Shown: positions 42,065 through 51,570, counted from the first letter of the stretch. The stretch: 64,000 bases of DNA from Chthonomonas sp. UBA1950 (GCA_002336105.1 DDEQ01000016.1:12505-76504), one strand, 5' to 3'. The notes: a model not told the origin generated them from the sequence alone. Numbers and translations: made by a program.

Positions 42065-43756
42065 TTAGTGAGTGACCGCGCCAAGGTGCGCAGGGCCAAC
42101 ATGTGCGGCATATTTGGCTAAAGCACCCTTTGTGTACCGGGGCTGAATGGGTTTCCACGCAGCTTTACGCTTTGCGAGTTCCTCGTCACTCACCTGGAAC
42201 GACAGTTCGCCCTTGTCGGCATCAACGGTAACGATGTCGCCTTCCTTGACGAGGGCTATCGGGCCGCCGTCCATTGCTTCCGGACCGACGTGGCCCACCA
42301 TGAGACCTCTTGTCGCTCCAGAGAAGCGTCCGTCCGTCAATAGTGCGACATCATATCCGAGGCCCTGGCCAACAATCGCCGAGGTGACCCCGAGCATCTC
42401 TCGCATTCCTGGTCCGCCCTTCGGTCCCTCATACCGAATGACAACGACATCTCCCTTCTGGATCTCTCGTCGCTGAACAGCGGCCATGCAATCTTCTTCG
42501 CAATCGAACACGCGAGCGGGGCCGGTATGAGCTAGCTTCTTGACGCCTGCTGTCTTGATCACGCCACCGTCTGGTGCAAGGTTGCCACGCACGATTGCCA
42601 AACCGCCGTGACTGCTCACTGGGTTGTCCTTGGTTCTTACAACTTCTTGCCCGCTTGGAATCACCACGCCCTCGAGGTTTTGGGCGAGCGTCTTCCCGGT
42701 AACGGTCAAGCAATCTCCATGAAGCACACCTGCATCTAGCATTGCTTTCAGAATTGCAGGCACGCCACCTACGTTATAAACATCCAACATCACAAACCTT
42801 CCACCGGGCCGTAGGTCAGCCAGAATCGGTGTTCGGTCGCTCACTCGCTGGATGTCATCAAAAGTGAACTCAATCCCCAATTCGTAAGCGAGAGCTGGGA
42901 TATGGAGGGCGATGTTCGTAGAACCACCAGTAGCAGCTCCGATAGCGATTGCGTTCTCTAGCGCCTTCTTCGTGATGATCTTGCTAGGTAGCAAGCCATC
43001 TTTGTTGATGCGCATGATTCCTTCACCGACCTCTTGCCACACGGATGCTCGCTCGGACGCAACGGCTGGAGGGGCCGATGTGCCGGGCAGAGCAAGACCA
43101 ATGGCTTCGGCAACACAAGCCATCGTGTTCGCGGTGTATTGACCGCCGCAAGAGCCAGCTCCTGGGCAAACGGCGCACTCAATATCGTGTAGTTCCTCAG
43201 CAGTGATCTTTCCTGCCGCATATGCACCCGCCGCTTCGAAAGCATCCTGGACCGTTACGTCTTTGCCTTTGTATCGGCCTGGCATGATGGTTCCACCGTA
43301 AAGAAAAACACTTGGGACATCAAGGCGGGCCATTGCCATCATCATGCCAGGAAGCGATTTATCACAACCAGCGATGCCAACGAGCGCATCATAGCAGTGC
43401 GTTCTCATCATCAGCTCGACGCTGTCGGCGATGACTTCTCTCGATACCAGCGACGCCTTCATGCCTTCATGACCGTTGCCGATACCGTCGCTTACTGCGA
43501 TGGTATGAAACCTTCGAGGGGTTCCTCCGAATTGCTTAATGACTTCTGCGACGGCTGTGGCCTGTTCGTCAAGGTTCACGTTACAAGGAGTGGCTTCGTT
43601 CCAAGCGGCTGCAACACCGACCCACGGTTGCTGCATATCTTGGTCCGTCAGACCCATCGCTCTTAGATAGGACCGAGCAGCGGTCTTGTCCGCGCCTTCG
43701 CTAATTGTCCTAGAACGATGTTTGGGATCGAATGACATATCCATAGTTTGGCTCAT
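42065..43756 (-). CDS. ilvD: Dihydroxy-acid dehydratase IlvD
   Basis: 563-aa dehydratase of valine/isoleucine synthesis with an iron-sulfur cluster. Motifs: GCDKSLPGMMMA (Cys ligand and IlvD signature 1), CPGAGSCGGQYTANTM (second cluster Cys), and SDGRFSG-like LTDGRFSGATRGLMVGHV near the C-terminus. Full family length. The ATG at 43756 is used because GGGAAG lies 11 nt upstream; the frame is open to 43780. It is divergent from the GntR/LacI regulator with a 166-bp AT-rich gap. Confidence 0.93.
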   Translation of the reverse strand: MSQTMDMSFDPKHRSRTISEGADKTAARSYLRAMGLTDQDMQQPWVGVAAAWNEATPCNVNLDEQATAVAEVIKQFGGTPRRFHTIAVSDGIGNGHEGMKASLVSREVIADSVELMMRTHCYDALVGIAGCDKSLPGMMMAMARLDVPSVFLYGGTIMPGRYKGKDVTVQDAFEAAGAYAAGKITAEELHDIECAVCPGAGSCGGQYTANTMACVAEAIGLALPGTSAPPAVASERASVWQEVGEGIMRINKDGLLPSKIITKKALENAIAIGAATGGSTNIALHIPALAYELGIEFTFDDIQRVSDRTPILADLRPGGRFVMLDVYNVGGVPAILKAMLDAGVLHGDCLTVTGKTLAQNLEGVVIPSGQEVVRTKDNPVSSHGGLAIVRGNLAPDGGVIKTAGVKKLAHTGPARVFDCEEDCMAAVQRREIQKGDVVVIRYEGPKGGPGMREMLGVTSAIVGQGLGYDVALLTDGRFSGATRGLMVGHVGPEAMDGGPIALVKEGDIVTVDADKGELSFQVSDEELAKRKAAWKPIQPRYTKGALAKYAAHVGPAHLGAVTH

Positions 43757-43922
43757 GGAGTCAACATCTTCCCTGACCAATCCAAGACGGTTTTTTTGGT
43801 TCTAAATGATCGATAGTCATTACAAATGAACATTAAATCCATCAAGCCCGCAAAATACCATTGATATTCTTCTTTATGTAGTTTTAGGCTCCTAAACTAA
43901 GCCAAATATTCCTATCTATTTA

Positions 43923-45047
43923 ATGTTTAAAAAGTCTCCACTCTCCTTATCTGTTGCACATTCGATTCGGCAGCAGATACTTGAAGGCAAACTTGCCAAC
44001 GGGCGTGCATTGCCCAGCGAACGTGCGATTGCTGAGGAGCATGCAGTCAGCCGCACTATCGTTCGTGACGCAATTGCTCTTCTAAACTCCGAGGGGCTCG
44101 TCTCAATCAAAGATCGCTGCAGACCCACTGTATCTGCCGCAGTTCAACTTCGATCGGTAAACACCGACGTGGCACAAGTTCTAGGTCTGTGGTTGTGGCC
44201 TTATTCAGATAACTTCATTGGCTCGTCCCTTTTAAGAGGCGTCCAAAAAGCCATCCATGGAACTCATTTTCGCCTCGGAGTTGGCTCACCGTCTGTTACG
44301 GAAGGTGACTGGAACTCTGTTGTCGAGTGTGAAGCAAGGTTCTTGGAAGAAGTCATCAACGATCCACACTCTGTGGGAGCAATTATTTGGTACCTCGGTG
44401 GTCCAAAAAACTTGGACTTACTGAGCGAAGCAAGAAAGCGAGGTCTTCGTTTTGTCTTTGTAGATCGCAAGCCACCAGCCGGTTTTGACTCGGATTTCAC
44501 GGGGACAGATAATCGTTCTGCCGCACAAGTCGCAGTCAACCATCTGTTTTATTTGGGTCATCAAAGGATCGCCCTAGTGCTCAACGCTGATTTAGTTTCG
44601 TCGGTCACTGACCGAAGGCTGGGATTTATTCGGGCTATGGTTGACGGCGGAATAGACGAACCAGAAAACCTAATCCTGCAATTCCTCCCAAACGCGCAAC
44701 AGAGCCTCAACGAAGTAGCGGATAGCGTGTTGGACGAGTTACTAGCCAAGCGAGCAACCGCAGCTTTTTGTGTCAACGATACGGTCGCTTTACTTTTGAG
44801 AGACGCATGCGAACGAAGAGGCATCGAGATTCCAAAAGATCTTTCCATAATCGGGTTCGACGGATTACTTCGATGGTTACCGGATGCCGGCAAACTAACC
44901 ACGATGCACCAGGACTTCACTCGCATGGGTGAAATTGCTGGCGAATTGTTGATCGAACGAATGAACGAACCACAATTTCACGGATACCGCCACGTGCTCA
45001 TTGACAGTCAGCTTTCTGTGAATGGATCGACAGCGAAGCTTCAGTAA
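43923..45047 (+). CDS. GntR-type HTH / LacI-type sensor hybrid regulator
   Basis: 374-aa regulator. N-terminal winged helix is GntR-like (SVAHSIRQQILEGKLANGRALPSERAIAEEHAVSRTIVRDAIALLNSEGLV). The C-terminal 270 residues form a LacI/periplasmic-binding-like sugar sensor (FTGTDNRSAAQVAVNHLFYLGHQRIALVL; AAFCVNDTVALLLRDACERRGIEIPKDLSIIGFDG). Such AraR-type hybrids repress sugar-use genes until a sugar binds. A likely target is the GH2 gene at 47 kb, whose upstream region has repeated TTGGTCA (inference). Confidence 0.87.
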   Translation: MFKKSPLSLSVAHSIRQQILEGKLANGRALPSERAIAEEHAVSRTIVRDAIALLNSEGLVSIKDRCRPTVSAAVQLRSVNTDVAQVLGLWLWPYSDNFIGSSLLRGVQKAIHGTHFRLGVGSPSVTEGDWNSVVECEARFLEEVINDPHSVGAIIWYLGGPKNLDLLSEARKRGLRFVFVDRKPPAGFDSDFTGTDNRSAAQVAVNHLFYLGHQRIALVLNADLVSSVTDRRLGFIRAMVDGGIDEPENLILQFLPNAQQSLNEVADSVLDELLAKRATAAFCVNDTVALLLRDACERRGIEIPKDLSIIGFDGLLRWLPDAGKLTTMHQDFTRMGEIAGELLIERMNEPQFHGYRHVLIDSQLSVNGSTAKLQ

Positions 45048-45148
45048 CTCCGCATCTTCGTGTTGATATCGGCATTTGTGTTTGAACGGTTCTTTTTGGC
45101 CTTGGCTGATCACTAAAGATCGACGAACCGTGGTATCGTTCTTTTCTA

Positions 45149-45550
45149 ATGTGTATCGGTAAGTTCAAGAATGCAGCGCTCTTCCTGGTTGTTATCAGCG
45201 CTGTGGGTTGCACCCCTCGCTCGAAAGCGTGGGAAAGCTTTGAATCCGCCACGAACCCCAATCCCCCTTCTGCTGCCCCAAATAACCGTGCGGCGGATAT
45301 ATACGGGAGTGCCGGTAGCGCAGATTCATCGGGTGGCCGACTCCCGGCAACATCGTATGGTCAAGGTGCTAGAACGTCTGGAACTCCGCCCCTCAACCCA
45401 AGTTACGACCAACCTGCAAAAGGAACTGGACAGCAGCCCGGTGAATACGATGGAAATGCCGCTCCAGGATTTGGTAAGTCCAATGCGCCTGGGCTTCAAC
45501 CTTCGCCTAGCGATGCCAGCAGTTCGACCAGCACCACGCAAAAGAACTGA
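45149..45550 (+). CDS. Proline/serine-rich lipoprotein
   Basis: 133-aa lipoprotein with lipobox ISAVGC (Cys21) and a low-complexity mature region of Pro, Ser, Gly, Asn, Thr (TNPNPPSAAPNNRAAD; PPLNPSYDQPAKGTGQQPGEYD). No catalytic features. TATCGT lies 9 nt before the ATG. Ends 19 bp before a strong hairpin terminator. Function unknown; probably a surface spacer. Confidence 0.65.
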   Translation: MCIGKFKNAALFLVVISAVGCTPRSKAWESFESATNPNPPSAAPNNRAADIYGSAGSADSSGGRLPATSYGQGARTSGTPPLNPSYDQPAKGTGQQPGEYDGNAAPGFGKSNAPGLQPSPSDASSSTSTTQKN

Positions 45551-45569
45551 GATCAATTCTACGAAAGCA

Positions 45570-45613
45570 AAAGCCCAGTCACTGAGTCCTCAGTGACTGG
45601 GCTTTCTATTTTT
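45570..45613. terminator. Strong bidirectional rho-independent terminator
   Basis: AAAGCCCAGTCACTGAG and its complement give a 16-bp stem with a tight loop, followed on the plus strand by CTATTTTT and on the minus strand by TTTTGCTTTCG. It separates the convergent lipoprotein genes at 45149-45550 and 45644-45859. Confidence 0.92.
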
Positions 45614-45643
45614 CAACCTAACAGATTAGGAATGTATTATCCC

Positions 45644-45859
45644 CTAACCTCCTGGAGGAGCACCAGCACCTGGGCGGTCTGATGAATCACCAGTGCTAGC
45701 CTGCGGCGTAGCGCCACCACCAGCGGCACTACCCTCTTGAGCTTTAAAGTTGGCTGGCTTTTCGGTAACAGGCGCACTGCCCTCGTCCGAAGACGAGGAG
45801 CAACCGACGATCATCACTGCGCCAAGCAAGGCGACGACGAATAGAGTGAGCTTTCTCAT
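45644..45859 (-). CDS. Small lipoprotein (71 aa)
   Basis: 71-aa lipoprotein with lipobox MIVGC (Cys20), then S-S-S-S-D-E and a short low-complexity tail rich in Gly, Ala, Pro and Ser. Its ATG overlaps the TAA of the upstream prepilin-like gene by one base (TAATG), so the two are translationally coupled. Similar in style to the 51-aa lipoprotein at 24472. No known family. Confidence 0.7.
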   Translation of the reverse strand: MRKLTLFVVALLGAVMIVGCSSSSDEGSAPVTEKPANFKAQEGSAAGGGATPQASTGDSSDRPGAGAPPGG

Positions 45860-46800
45860 TACTTGGTTCGGTCCGGTCGGAAGAAGCAGTGGTAGTAGAC
45901 TGCAATGCTTGAATCTGAATCGTCACCGGTGTTACAGCCGTAGTAGCCAAATCCATACGAAGGACTCGATGGGTAGACGCGGTTGAATGGATCGTTCCAA
46001 TAGTCGTAGTTTCGCTTAGAATCTGCACTACTCGCGACCTCAAGTACACCGACTCGTCTCGATTTAGCCGAACTGTCTGCTCGAACAATCGGAACCGTCT
46101 TGCCCCAGGTCCAAGGTCTATATCCTGATCCGCTTGCACGATAGGTTCTGGTAACAAATCCCGTCGTGGATGTGCCGTCTGGTGCCGCTCCTGGATTGAA
46201 TTTGCAGGTCCCAAAGCGAGCGGTAGCATCGCAGATCATCTCAGGGTTAGAGCTATTTCGTCCCTTGTAGGATGTATTTCCGTTTCCACCCCAAAGTAGA
46301 ACGGCATTGGAAGGAGATGCCATTTCAGTTGTGCTCATGTATTGCATAAGCCCGTTGAATGTTAAGCCACCAGTTCCTGGCGCAGGAGCCCCGGCAGGAT
46401 AAGTATCACCAATGTTTGCGATTACATCGCCACCTTTCTGAATATCAAGGCTCTTGGTGTAAGGCGCAATGCTGTTCACCCAGTGCAGGTTAGTCGCAGC
46501 TTTGATAGCGTCGCTTGTCCAACCCGTAACTGAACCAGATGGAAATGGAATGACATATCCAGTGAGGTACGAACCATTATAGTTTAGCGTTCCTGCGGGG
46601 AAGCAGTCGTCAAAATCCACTGAATAGATGTTCATCGACGTGCCAATCTGCTTGGCATTGGACAATGTTGTAGTCTTCTTAGCTGCTTCCTTAGCTTGGG
46701 CGAACACCGGGAAGAGAATTGCGGCAAGGATAGCGATGATTGCGATTACGACGAGTAGTTCGATCAGCGTGAAACCACGCTTCTGAAAATTATTAGCCAT
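45859..46800 (-). CDS. Prepilin-like secreted protein
   Basis: 313-aa protein with prepilin N-terminus (KRGFTLIELLVVIAIIAIL, then LFPVFAQAKEAAKKTTTLSNAKQ), almost identical over 35 residues to the protein at 9106-10050. Unlike that paralogue it has no H-x9-DG signature; the C-terminus is Tyr/Gly/Cys-rich (SYGFGYYGCNTGDDSD). Start at 46800 (MANNFQKRG) rather than 46815, since the family begins there. Coupled to the small lipoprotein downstream. Surface pseudopilin-like role is inferred. Confidence 0.82.
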   Translation of the reverse strand: MANNFQKRGFTLIELLVVIAIIAILAAILFPVFAQAKEAAKKTTTLSNAKQIGTSMNIYSVDFDDCFPAGTLNYNGSYLTGYVIPFPSGSVTGWTSDAIKAATNLHWVNSIAPYTKSLDIQKGGDVIANIGDTYPAGAPAPGTGGLTFNGLMQYMSTTEMASPSNAVLLWGGNGNTSYKGRNSSNPEMICDATARFGTCKFNPGAAPDGTSTTGFVTRTYRASGSGYRPWTWGKTVPIVRADSSAKSRRVGVLEVASSADSKRNYDYWNDPFNRVYPSSPSYGFGYYGCNTGDDSDSSIAVYYHCFFRPDRTK

Positions 46801-47011
46801 ATAGATTAGATCCACACCAAAATAGGTTCAAGCAATAAAGAAACGGCTATGGCATCAAAAGGATGTTAAAACTGTACGACACATTTTCTAAAGCCTCACG
46901 TTTTTCACTTACATATGAATCAGAAAGACAGTTACATCTATCCAAACAACTCAATCAGCTTAGATTACGCTAAGTTTTGGCAGTATTGTGGCTTAATAAC
47001 AGAATTGCGTA

Positions 47012-47084
47012 TTGGTCAAGACCTTTAAGTATTTTGGGGCATCTTTGCAACAAGCATCTTGACCAACAGGCTGATAGTTGGTCA
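47012..47084. promoter_or_regulatory. TTGGTCA repeats: possible regulator operator
   Basis: TTGGTCAAGA at 47012-47021, its exact inverse TCTTGACCAA at 47057-47066, and GTTGGTCA at 47077-47084, which is inverted relative to TGACCAAC at 47060-47067. Three half-sites before the GH2 start could bind the GntR/LacI hybrid regulator encoded 2 kb away. Confidence 0.45.
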
Positions 47085-47097
47085 GCATAACACTGCA

Positions 47098-49443
47098 ATG
47101 ATGCTCCCGACAAGACTTGATTTTGACTGGATGTTCCACCTAGGCGATCACTTTGGCTTCCAGGATGTAACCTATAATTCAAGCGATTGGAGGAGAGTAT
47201 CGCTCCCCCACGACTGGTCGATCGAAGATAATCCTGACATTGGCAGGCCATTCGACGCTGAATTATCAGGCGGCAAAGCAGCGACCGGGTATGCCATCGG
47301 TGGTGTGGGGCTCTATCGACGTGAAATCGTCTGCCCTGAAGATGCAAACTGGATCGAACTCTCGTTCGACGGAGTCTACGGTGAGACTGAGGTTTTCGTC
47401 GACGGTAATTTGGTCAAGCATCATTTTCATGGCTACTCACCGTTCTCAATCGAGCTAGACTCATCACCTAACCGAGTTCACGTTATTGCACTCCGAGTTT
47501 CAAATCTTGGCCATAACGCTCGTTGGTACTCAGGTTCCGGCATGTATAGACCTGTGACCATGAGATCAGGCAACTCCGCTCGAATTCCATTTGGTGGCAT
47601 GACGATTACGACCAGTCATAACGTGGTCGACTTAGCCGTCGAAATCCAGAGTAGCGAGACGTTTGAAGCCCAGGTTGAGTTCAACCTTGTTGACCCCAGC
47701 GGGTCTATTGTTACTAGCAGATTACTGCCAGTATCGTTGGCCCCCGGTAAGACAACGGTCGCGAAGACCGCACTCGTCGTTGATAACCCACTCCAATGGT
47801 TACCTTGGGATATGAGCGTTGACCCAACTTTGGCGCAACCAATCTACACAATTCTTGCTACCGTCCAAGACAATAGTTACAAATACACTACATATTCTTC
47901 GAACTTCGGATTCAGAGAATTTGAGTACGACGCCACGGAAGGATTAAGAATCAATAGGCGAAGTATTAAGCTCAAAGGGTGTTGTGTGCATCATGACCAC
48001 GGGCCGCTTGGGGCGTGCGCCTATGACCGAGCCGAAGAACGAAAAGTCCTTCTTCTTAAGCAGGCAGGCTTTAACGCTATCAGAACTTCGCACAACCCTC
48101 CTTCCACAACGTTTCTTGACATCTGTGAACGAGAAGGGATCGTTGTCATCGACGAGTTGTTCGACGAATGGGAGCGTCCAAAACACCCAGATGGATATTC
48201 CAATCACTTTGCCAGCGACTATCCTAACGTGATTCATGAGACAGTTCGCCGAGATCGAAACCGGGCGTGCGTATTCGCATGGTCGATCGGCAACGAGATC
48301 CCGGGGAGTTTTGAGCAACCCGAGATCGCCCCAAGACTTCGAGCGGAAGTCCTAAGACACGACCCCACGAGACCAATCAATGCAGGGTTATGTCGACCAT
48401 GGTGGCAAAGCGAGGTGTGGGTTGACTGGCAAACATCCAGTGATATTGGTTTTGAGTGCCTAGACATCGGTGGCCTGAACTATCTTGACCACGAGTACGA
48501 TGCAGATCATATACGGCATCCCAATCGGACTTGGATGGGTACAGAAACACATCCCCTCCGAGCCTGGGAAAACTGGGATCAGGTCATCCGAAATCCCTAC
48601 ATTTTCGGTGACTTTGTTTGGACTGCGATGGACTACATTGGAGAGTCAGGCATTGGAGTTCGATTCCTGGGTGCAGACGCTCCGCCAGTTGGCGAATATC
48701 CATTCCATCTCGCCGTTTGCGGTGATTTTGACCTCATCGGCGACCGAAAACCACAATCTTTTCATCGAGAAGCGTTGTGGCGGGCCGGAGTGCTTCGCAT
48801 GGCGGTCAGACGCAGCTATGAGGCCATGGGCGTCTCTGAAAACACAAGTTGGCATCGAGCGTGGGGATGGACGGAAGCAGTCGAAAGTTGGACTTGGCCC
48901 TCTCAAGAAGGCGAGACCCTCACCGTTGAAATCTGCTCTTCGTTTGACCGCGTCGAGCTATGGCTCAATGACGAGTTAATCGGTGAAGCCATGACCGGCT
49001 GGGATCAGCACCATCAGGCCGTTTTTGAGGTTCCCTATAAGCCTGGAAGACTCGTTCTCAAGGGAATTTCGCAGACTGACCGGAAGGAATTCGTACTTGC
49101 TACGGCGAGAGAGAAAGCCCAACTAGAGCTTGAACCTGACCGAAGCAACCTGAAAGCAAATTCCCAAGATTTATGCTTTATTGGCATCTCGGTTGTTGAT
49201 GACGAAGGAACGTTATGTCCAAGCGCCAACGAGCGAGTTGAGATCGAAGTGAGCGGCCCAGGAACGCTGGTTGGCTTCGGAAATGCAGACCCCAATGATG
49301 TCAGTAGCGTTCAGAACGCAGAGCATCTCACCTATCACGGTCGGGCTCAAGCAGTGATCCGAGCAGACGGTGAGGGAGAGATTCGCGTGATTGCCAAATC
49401 CTCGTTTGACCAAAAGGAATTGCTTGTGACGGCTAAAGACTGA
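47098..49443 (+). CDS. Glycoside hydrolase family 2 protein (beta-galactosidase-like)
   Basis: 781-aa GH2 enzyme. N-terminal jelly-roll (RVSLPHDWSIED; GVGLYRREI), Ig-like domain, then TIM barrel with RTSHNPPS, acid/base Glu400 in WSIGNEIPGS and nucleophile Glu483 in GTETHPLRAW; a C-terminal Ig-like domain (DPNDVSSVQ) follows. Beta-galactosidase, glucuronidase or mannosidase activity cannot be separated here. No signal peptide, so likely cytoplasmic. The start at the ATG pair 47098/47101 fits the family; a TTG at 47059 is also in frame. Preceded by TTGGTCA operator-like repeats. Confidence 0.88.
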   Translation: MMLPTRLDFDWMFHLGDHFGFQDVTYNSSDWRRVSLPHDWSIEDNPDIGRPFDAELSGGKAATGYAIGGVGLYRREIVCPEDANWIELSFDGVYGETEVFVDGNLVKHHFHGYSPFSIELDSSPNRVHVIALRVSNLGHNARWYSGSGMYRPVTMRSGNSARIPFGGMTITTSHNVVDLAVEIQSSETFEAQVEFNLVDPSGSIVTSRLLPVSLAPGKTTVAKTALVVDNPLQWLPWDMSVDPTLAQPIYTILATVQDNSYKYTTYSSNFGFREFEYDATEGLRINRRSIKLKGCCVHHDHGPLGACAYDRAEERKVLLLKQAGFNAIRTSHNPPSTTFLDICEREGIVVIDELFDEWERPKHPDGYSNHFASDYPNVIHETVRRDRNRACVFAWSIGNEIPGSFEQPEIAPRLRAEVLRHDPTRPINAGLCRPWWQSEVWVDWQTSSDIGFECLDIGGLNYLDHEYDADHIRHPNRTWMGTETHPLRAWENWDQVIRNPYIFGDFVWTAMDYIGESGIGVRFLGADAPPVGEYPFHLAVCGDFDLIGDRKPQSFHREALWRAGVLRMAVRRSYEAMGVSENTSWHRAWGWTEAVESWTWPSQEGETLTVEICSSFDRVELWLNDELIGEAMTGWDQHHQAVFEVPYKPGRLVLKGISQTDRKEFVLATAREKAQLELEPDRSNLKANSQDLCFIGISVVDDEGTLCPSANERVEIEVSGPGTLVGFGNADPNDVSSVQNAEHLTYHGRAQAVIRADGEGEIRVIAKSSFDQKELLVTAKD

Positions 49444-49453
49444 GGACAACCGG

Positions 49454-49459
49454 TACCCT
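49454..49459 (+). promoter_or_regulatory. TANNNT -10 element 6 nt before an ATG
   Basis: TACCCT, six bases, then the ATG of mrp. It lies in the 22-bp gap after the GH2 stop, no Shine-Dalgarno visible. Confidence 0.3.
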
Positions 49460-49465
49460 TACATC

Positions 49466-50551
49466 ATGCCCGTCACTGAGAATCAGGTCTTGGATGCCTT
49501 GCGCAATGTCATGGATCCAGACCTGCATCGCGATATTGTCTCGCTCAATTTTGTCAAAGACATCAAAATTGACGGCACAACCGTAAGCTTGTCGGTTCAG
49601 CTCACAACTCCAGCTTGCCCCGTAAAGGAAATTCTACAGCAGCAATGCGTTGATTCGCTTCTGGGATTGGAAGGCGTTGAGACCGCACAAGTGGAAATGA
49701 CTGCTCAGGTGAGAGAGAGAACAGCGAGCAAAGATGACTTGCTCCCTCAGGTCAAGCATGTCATTGCCATCGCGAGTGGAAAAGGTGGAGTGGGCAAAAG
49801 CACCGTCACAGTGAATCTTGCCATTGCGCTGGCTCAGACTGGGGCAAGGGTTGGCGTCTTGGATGCCGATGTCTATGGCCCGAGCATCCCGCTTATGATG
49901 GGAGCAAAGGATGAGAAACCGTTCACCCAAGACGGGAAGATCGTTCCGATTCAGCGTTACGGCTTGCATATGATGTCGCTCGGGTTCCTCATGGAAGAAG
50001 GCCAAGCCGTTCTTTGGCGTGGACCCATGGTCGCTGGCACGGTCAGGCAGCTACTGGAGGATGTTAGTTGGGGTGAACTCGACTATTTACTCGTCGACCT
50101 GCCTCCAGGAACAGGTGACGCGCCGATGTCACTAGCACAGTTGGCTCCGCTGACCGGCGTCGTGATTGTCGCAACACCTCAGCACGTTGCCGCGAACATC
50201 GCCGGAAAGTCTGTTGCGCTTTTCCGTAGGTTGAATTCGCCCATTCTCGGCGTGGTCGAGAATATGGCTGGTTTTGTTTGCCCCGAGTGCGGCACAGTCA
50301 CTCAGATTTTCGCTGGCTTCTCGGGTGAGAGTCTGGCAAAAGACCTCAAGGTGCCATTCTTGGGGAGTATTCCCCTTGATCCGGTCATTAGCGAAGCCGG
50401 AGATGGCGGGGTTCCAAGCTTAGTCTCGTTCCCAGCAAGACCTCAAGCGGGGGCTTTTCATGCCATTGCCGGGAAGTTGGCTCAGCAGGCGAGCATTCTT
50501 GCGATGAGTAAGGCCGAGCCTGCTGAGATTGAATTTAAGCCTGCCACTTAA
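49466..50551 (+). CDS. mrp: Mrp/NBP35-family iron-sulfur carrier ATPase
   Basis: 361-aa Fe-S cluster carrier. N-terminal DUF59/MIP18-like domain (about 1-90; LDALRNVMDPDLHRDIVSLNFVKDI and TTPACPVKE), followed by P-loop ATPase with deviant Walker A ASGKGGVGKSTVTVNLA, DADVYGPSIPLMMG, and FVCPECG, the CxxC that binds the cluster with its partner subunit. Full length. Its 3' end overlaps the convergent ROK kinase by 17 bp. Confidence 0.92.
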   Translation: MPVTENQVLDALRNVMDPDLHRDIVSLNFVKDIKIDGTTVSLSVQLTTPACPVKEILQQQCVDSLLGLEGVETAQVEMTAQVRERTASKDDLLPQVKHVIAIASGKGGVGKSTVTVNLAIALAQTGARVGVLDADVYGPSIPLMMGAKDEKPFTQDGKIVPIQRYGLHMMSLGFLMEEGQAVLWRGPMVAGTVRQLLEDVSWGELDYLLVDLPPGTGDAPMSLAQLAPLTGVVIVATPQHVAANIAGKSVALFRRLNSPILGVVENMAGFVCPECGTVTQIFAGFSGESLAKDLKVPFLGSIPLDPVISEAGDGGVPSLVSFPARPQAGAFHAIAGKLAQQASILAMSKAEPAEIEFKPAT

Positions 50552-51557
50552 GGGCTTCGATGGCAAGAGCTGCGCCGCCAAGTATTCCGGCATGATCGAT
50601 CTGCTTGGCGCGCACAATCTTTACATCTTCAAACAGCGACGGAATAGCGACGTTCTGCGCTGACAATCGAGCGTGATGTAGCAAAAGCTCATCTGCCTTC
50701 GCAATCTGCCCGCCCACAGCTAGCACGCTCGGGGCAAAAATGTTGATGAAGTTGCCGATACCGATGCCGAGCATCGTGCCTACTTCGTACAAAATCTCAA
50801 TCGCGAGTTCGTCACCATCTTGCGCCGCAAGGCTAACCGTTAGCGGCTCGATTGTGTCCAGATCCCCTTCGGCGAAGTCTGGAATGCTTGACTTCCTTCC
50901 ACGGCTGAGACGGTGCAACGTACGTGAAACGATGGCGTCGCGAGAGCAATAAGCTTCTAATGCGCCATAGCTTCCGGCGTTGCAGTCCATCCCCTGATAA
51001 GCAATGACCGTGTGACCCAACTCAGCGCCACCGCCATTCCCGCCAACCAGAACAAGAGGTCCACGAGCGTCTCCAACTAAAGACTTCGGAGCCATTACAA
51101 CTCCGCCTCCGACACCCGTTCCTAAGGTGAGCATGACCAGACAAGGAGCCGAGTTCTCGCCATATCCAAATTTGTATTCGCCAAGTGCGGCGAGGTTTGC
51201 GTCATTCCCTAAATAGATAGGAATATCGACGTAAGCTTCAAGTTTCTCGCGAATTGGCATGTTCCGCCAATGATGAAAAACGCCATTGATCCGCCGTCCA
51301 AAGTTCGGCGACCAACGAATAACGCCGTGCGAAGTGTCAACGTGCCCTGGAACGGCCATGCCTACCGCGATCGGTTTTTCGGGGGATTGCTCTGTCGCAG
51401 CCTTTATCGTTTTTGCGATTGCTTCGATAATGGCTTCCGTTCCGTCTTGTCCTTTTGAAGGGAATTTTACGGCTTCGCCAATTTCCCCACCGTTCTGGTC
51501 AAAAACGCGTGCGCGAACATTTGTGCCGCCAAGATCGACTCCGATCACGTAACTCAT
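50535..51557 (-). CDS. ROK-family sugar kinase with degenerate zinc motif
   Basis: 340-aa ROK kinase (glucokinase/N-acyl-sugar kinase-like). ATP site GVDLGGTNVRARVFD; catalytic GNDANLAALGE; LTLGTGVGGGVV; sugar-binding GAELGHTVI. The usual ROK zinc motif C-x-C-G-x2-G-C is here C-N-A-G-S-Y-G-A, so two of three Cys are Ala. The first Cys and the His remain. Start at 51557 (MSYVIGVDLGG), with TACGCT 7 nt upstream. Convergent and overlapping with mrp by 17 bp. Confidence 0.87.
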   Translation of the reverse strand: MSYVIGVDLGGTNVRARVFDQNGGEIGEAVKFPSKGQDGTEAIIEAIAKTIKAATEQSPEKPIAVGMAVPGHVDTSHGVIRWSPNFGRRINGVFHHWRNMPIREKLEAYVDIPIYLGNDANLAALGEYKFGYGENSAPCLVMLTLGTGVGGGVVMAPKSLVGDARGPLVLVGGNGGGAELGHTVIAYQGMDCNAGSYGALEAYCSRDAIVSRTLHRLSRGRKSSIPDFAEGDLDTIEPLTVSLAAQDGDELAIEILYEVGTMLGIGIGNFINIFAPSVLAVGGQIAKADELLLHHARLSAQNVAIPSLFEDVKIVRAKQIDHAGILGGAALAIEALKWQA

Positions 51558-51564
51558 CAACAAT

Positions 51565-51570
51565 AGCGTA
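51565..51570 (-). promoter_or_regulatory. TANNNT -10 element 7 nt before an ATG
   Basis: Minus-strand TACGCT seven nt upstream of the ROK kinase ATG, which has no Shine-Dalgarno. Confidence 0.35.

Noticed and set aside
46801..47097. Riboswitch or c-di-GMP motif before the prepilin and GH2 genes
   Set aside because: No conserved riboswitch core recognised; only the TTGGTCA repeats stand out.
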